DNA from: Euryarchaeota archaeon UBA89
GTDB lineage: Archaea; Thermoplasmatota; Poseidoniia; Poseidoniales; Thalassarchaeaceae
Direction of reading: 5' to 3'
DNA length: 26,141 bases
NCBI GenBank assembly: GCA_002495525.1
Contig: DAFS01000051.1
Span: forward strand, 24,160-50,300
Each line of letters begins with the position of its first letter. The first letter of the stretch is position 1. The translations under genes were made by a program, and so were the position numbers. Below the pieces are notes generated by a model. The model searched no databases and was not told the DNA's origin. It saw nothing but the letters and a program-made list of their open reading frames with translations. This document shows, piece after piece, positions 23,265-26,141 of the stretch.

Positions 23265-24299
23265 ATGGATGACGGATGTGTTGTTGTAACTGGTGCCAGT
23301 GGGTATATTGGAAGCCATATTGTAGCGAATCTTTTATTGAAGGGGAAAAAGGTTAGGGCGACAGTTCGAGATTCACAAGACCATGAGCGTGTCAAGCACT
23401 TGAAAGAAATGGAAATCTTAGAGAATGGTTCGTTAGAAATTGTAGAAATGGATCTTTTTGATGAGGGTAGCGTAGACCTAGCAATAAGTGGAGCGACGGA
23501 TGTAATTCATACTGCTGCGGTAGTGATTGTGAGATCAAGAAGACCCCAGGAAAAAATTGTTGACCCAAGTGTAATTGGTACGAAAAATATTATTTCCGCA
23601 ATCGAAAAAAGTGGCACTGTTGAAAGGTTTGTTCATACCTCTTCAACTGCAGCAATTCGTCCAGAAGAGTGGGGAGATGGTGAAGTATTGACCACAGAAA
23701 CATTTGCCGAAGATGCTACTTTAGAACAAAATCCGTATGGGTTGGCAAAATATAGTGCTGAAATGGTTGTTAGAGATTGGCATAAACAAAAGAATGGTGT
23801 GAAAAAACCAAGGATGGTTACTATTCATCCTTGTATGGTTTTTGGCCCACCTCTTTCACCGAGACACCTGAGAGGCTCTCTTTCAATTATTATGATGTTA
23901 GTCAACAGAGAGTTGCCAGTATTGCTGCCTATGCAAATCAGCATAGTTGACGTTAGAGATGTTGCTGAGGCTCACGTAAGGGCGTTGACGATGGGAGAAG
24001 ACGGAGGGAGATATCTGACGGTTGCGGGCGAGATGATGTGGAGCGATATTTCTAAAATTTTGAAAAAGGAGTTTCCTGAAAGAAGATGGCCCTTCAGACA
24101 ACTATCCTACTACTTTGCACTGATAGTGTGTGCATTTCACCCGAGAGTGAGTGTTTCTTGGGCAAAAAGACATTTGAAAAATAAATTATATTGGGATGCT
24201 ACTCCTGCTGAGAAAGATTTGAAAATGGAATGGAAATCTATTGATGAAACATTGGTTGATACGATTCCAAATATTATAAATAATAATTGGGATAAATGA
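23265..24299 (+). CDS. NAD-dependent epimerase/dehydratase (extended SDR)
   Basis: The 344-residue protein has the NAD-binding motif TGASGYIGSH at 9-18, the HTAA region near 82-85, the active-site Ser in FVHTSSTAA (122-130) and Tyr158/Lys162 in NPYGLAK. A C-terminal substrate domain follows. The pattern resembles the dihydroflavonol-reductase/3-beta-hydroxysteroid-dehydrogenase branch more than nucleotide-sugar epimerases, but this is a reading of local motifs only. The ATG at 23265 gives the normal family start; a GTG at 23241 adds eight residues. It follows the MMPL gene by 38 bases on the same strand. The substrate may be a lipid or sugar and is not known. Confidence 0.85.
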   Translation: MDDGCVVVTGASGYIGSHIVANLLLKGKKVRATVRDSQDHERVKHLKEMEILENGSLEIVEMDLFDEGSVDLAISGATDVIHTAAVVIVRSRRPQEKIVDPSVIGTKNIISAIEKSGTVERFVHTSSTAAIRPEEWGDGEVLTTETFAEDATLEQNPYGLAKYSAEMVVRDWHKQKNGVKKPRMVTIHPCMVFGPPLSPRHLRGSLSIIMMLVNRELPVLLPMQISIVDVRDVAEAHVRALTMGEDGGRYLTVAGEMMWSDISKILKKEFPERRWPFRQLSYYFALIVCAFHPRVSVSWAKRHLKNKLYWDATPAEKDLKMEWKSIDETLVDTIPNIINNNWDK

Positions 24300-24312
24300 T
24301 TGCACACTAATA

Positions 24313-24322
24313 CTGTTTATGT
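24313..24322 (+). promoter_or_regulatory. TATA-like box of the subtilisin gene
   Basis: CTGTTTATGT lies about 32 bp before the ATG at 24350 and would give a leader of only a few bases. Confidence 0.3.
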
Positions 24323-24349
24323 TTTATGCTATTGCGAAATCGGGGGCAT

Positions 24350-26141
24350 ATGCGCACTCTTGCTCAGAATAGGGGTTTGGTGAAATTGAATCAAAAATCC
24401 GTAGCGGGAATGCGATTAAATGCACTATTAATGGTAGTACTAATCGCTTCCATGTCGGGCTCCATTGCTTATGCTAGTAACAGTACTCTGCCCGATACAT
24501 CAAAGATGAGTGATGAATTAGTTTCTGAATTAGAATCGGTGGATGAAATAGAGGTAATTATTCAATTCACCAGTGAGCAAGATAGTTCGGTTTGGCAGTC
24601 TCTAGAAACCATGGGTATCGAAATGATCTCGGAAATGTCTGTCCTAAATGGTGGCCTAATCGTTGGAAAGTCAACTGATATCTCTCGACTTTCTACATTT
24701 TCAATAGTACAACATATGGAGCTTAATGTCCCCATTGAACATTTTTATCTGCCAGGGGATCAAAATGATACCGAAGCCATGATGCACGAAACTGTAAGGT
24801 GGGTTAATGCTAGCTTGGCATGGCATCGTGCAATAATTGGAACCGATGGAGTCCTCAAAACAGAACCCGACTTATCCCTGAAAGAGTATGATGGCGAAGG
24901 CGCCACAGCAGTAGATCTTGATACTGGAATTGATGGTGAACATCCAGACTTTGATTGTGGAGAACCGTGGACGGGAGAGAAACTAATCTGGTCTGCTAAA
25001 TGGACTGGTCTCGCATGGGTAGATGCACCTAATTGCAATTCAGACACATCCAGCGGACATGGAACTCACGTTGGTGGAACTATAGCAGGAAATGGTGACG
25101 CGTCAGGCGGTAGAAGATTGGGTACTGCAAAAGGTGCAACGATAGTTGCGCTTGGGACCGGAGATGGGGCTTCTATCTTCGCAGCAGTAGAAGGCCTTGA
25201 ATGGACTTACCAACATAGTAGGCCTGGTTTGAATGACTTCAATATTCGAGTAGTGTCTAATTCTTGGGGTACTAATGGAGATTACAATCCTTCTAATGCT
25301 GTAACATTACTTACAGATATGTTGACTTATGAAAACGATGTTGCTGTTATTTTTGCTGCTTCTAATAGTGGAGGAAGTGGAGGGGAATCAGAAAGTGATT
25401 TGAGAACTAATGTATACGCAAACACACCTTCTGCTATATCTGTAGCTGCGCTCACTCATGATGGTAACGCTGTTACTTCTTTTTCAAGTAGGGGTTGGAA
25501 TACTCAACAACATACTTGGCCAGATATTGGGGCACCAGGTAGAGATATTTGGGCAACAGCGCCAAGAGCGACTGCGATTGATGCCTCTACTCGGACTCAA
25601 GGTGACCTGTACTATATGGCAATATCAGGCACTAGTATGGCGACACCCCATATCGGAGGAATTGCAACGCTCCTCCTAGCAGCCGCTCCGTCATTAGGCG
25701 CTGCCGACTATCAAATCGAAGATCATGACGAAGGCGAGAGCATGTATTTTGATGAGCCTGCAAAGGGCTTACAATTCGAAGATTGGGTAACTAGGAATGA
25801 GTCAAGAGTACATGAAATCGAATTAATTCTTGAACTCACCTCGCATTATGAAATTCTGAGAAACTCATGTGAAGAAGGCAATGACGATGACAGTTGCGAT
25901 AATATTCCAGAGGATTGTTATCTCTCAGAAAATACAGATAGATGTCATGATTGGAGAGTCGGGCACGGGCTCGTCGACACAGATAGAGCCCTGGCACTTG
26001 CAAGAACTCTTCAGGTTATGCGAGATCCTGATGAAGACGGTTTCCTAGATTATCCAGAAGCTACCGTTTGGGATGCTTACGAACATTATGAGGGAATCAT
26101 GGATACAAGAGGTTTACACCTCAGCACCGATCAACTCAGGC
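24350..26141 (+). CDS. Secreted subtilisin-like serine protease (3' end outside window)
   Basis: The frame is open from ATG 24350 to the window edge (597 codons). A basic head of about 20 residues is followed by a hydrophobic segment (about 22-42, MRLNALLMVVLIASMSGSIA), which is a signal peptide. Residues about 60-135 look like an inhibitor-type propeptide (VDEIEVIIQFTSEQDSS). The S8 triad is complete: D191 in VDLDTGIDGEHPDF, H237 in SSGHGTHVGGT and S429 in AISGTSMATPH; N339 in FAASNSGG is the oxyanion residue. A Cys-rich acidic stretch (CEEGNDDDSCDNIPEDC, about 505-521) follows. It is an extracellular protease, probably used to degrade peptides or process surface proteins. ATG 24410 is a possible later start. 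Confidence 0.92.
   Translation, partial: MRTLAQNRGLVKLNQKSVAGMRLNALLMVVLIASMSGSIAYASNSTLPDTSKMSDELVSELESVDEIEVIIQFTSEQDSSVWQSLETMGIEMISEMSVLNGGLIVGKSTDISRLSTFSIVQHMELNVPIEHFYLPGDQNDTEAMMHETVRWVNASLAWHRAIIGTDGVLKTEPDLSLKEYDGEGATAVDLDTGIDGEHPDFDCGEPWTGEKLIWSAKWTGLAWVDAPNCNSDTSSGHGTHVGGTIAGNGDASGGRRLGTAKGATIVALGTGDGASIFAAVEGLEWTYQHSRPGLNDFNIRVVSNSWGTNGDYNPSNAVTLLTDMLTYENDVAVIFAASNSGGSGGESESDLRTNVYANTPSAISVAALTHDGNAVTSFSSRGWNTQQHTWPDIGAPGRDIWATAPRATAIDASTRTQGDLYYMAISGTSMATPHIGGIATLLLAAAPSLGAADYQIEDHDEGESMYFDEPAKGLQFEDWVTRNESRVHEIELILELTSHYEILRNSCEEGNDDDSCDNIPEDCYLSENTDRCHDWRVGHGLVDTDRALALARTLQVMRDPDEDGFLDYPEATVWDAYEHYEGIMDTRGLHLSTDQLR

Noticed and set aside
24760..25047. Minus-strand frame of 95 codons
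   Set aside because: It is antisense to the subtilisin-like gene around its catalytic Asp and His motifs.
1..26141. Search for mobile elements, CRISPR arrays, toxin-antitoxin or other defence genes
   Set aside because: No transposase, integrase, spaced short repeats or defence-family motif was seen on either strand.

Overview
The window reads as a chromosome segment of an uncultured euryarchaeon, most probably of the marine Poseidoniales (Marine Group II) type. The archaeal signature genes are clear: an RNA polymerase subunit P zinc ribbon, a replication factor C small-subunit paralogue, a stand-alone GMP synthase glutaminase subunit, diphthine synthase, Trm5-type tRNA methyltransferase, a geranylgeranyl-reductase-family flavoprotein, and many starts with a TATA-like box 20-30 bp upstream and little or no leader. 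The marine group assignment is inference from the gene mix (AT-rich genome, large secreted von Willebrand/beta-propeller and subtilisin proteins, a eukaryote/bacterium-like acyltransferase in an archaeon); no rRNA marker is present.

Layout. Positions 1-1949 (minus) hold the start of a large secreted protein with propeller-like repeats and a von Willebrand A domain; it runs off the left edge. Positions 2041-7587 (minus) hold a DUF2299-like protein, a Sct1/Gpt2-like acyltransferase with its own promoter, a HIT protein, a divergent fumarate-reductase-fold flavoprotein and an unrecognised membrane protein. Positions 7694-10041 combine a tRNA-Arg(CCU), the RFC-like clamp-loader paralogue, an extended RpoP, the GMP synthase glutaminase subunit and a tRNA-Asp(GUC). 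A membrane-anchored alpha/beta hydrolase follows (10236-11276), then divergent trm5 and dph5, whose starts lie within about 30 bp of each other or overlap. A 566-residue orphan protein (13446-15146) meets a LysE/RhtB exporter and a Cys/Met-type PLP enzyme tail to tail. The PLP gene is divergent from an Lrp/AsnC regulator, and the space between them holds a well-spaced direct repeat. Next come a YczE-like membrane protein and cutA (minus), divergent from a same-strand run of geranylgeranyl reductase, HAD phosphatase, MMPL transporter and SDR epimerase. A secreted subtilisin-like protease runs off the right edge.

How the genes fit together. Information processing (rpoP, RFC, tRNAs, trm5, dph5) is intermixed with envelope functions. 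The acyltransferase, geranylgeranyl reductase, HAD-IIA phosphatase, MMPL transporter and SDR together hint at lipid or envelope metabolism; this is inference. The PLP enzyme, the amino-acid exporter and the Lrp regulator form a plausible sulfur-amino-acid module. No mobile element, CRISPR array, integrase or rRNA was seen, and no gene-free stretch exceeds 300 bp. I do not see an obvious defence or mobile system. The less ordinary items are the RpoP fusion, the flavoprotein and clamp loader with altered catalytic motifs, the vWA domain lodged in a propeller, and the Lrp operator architecture.
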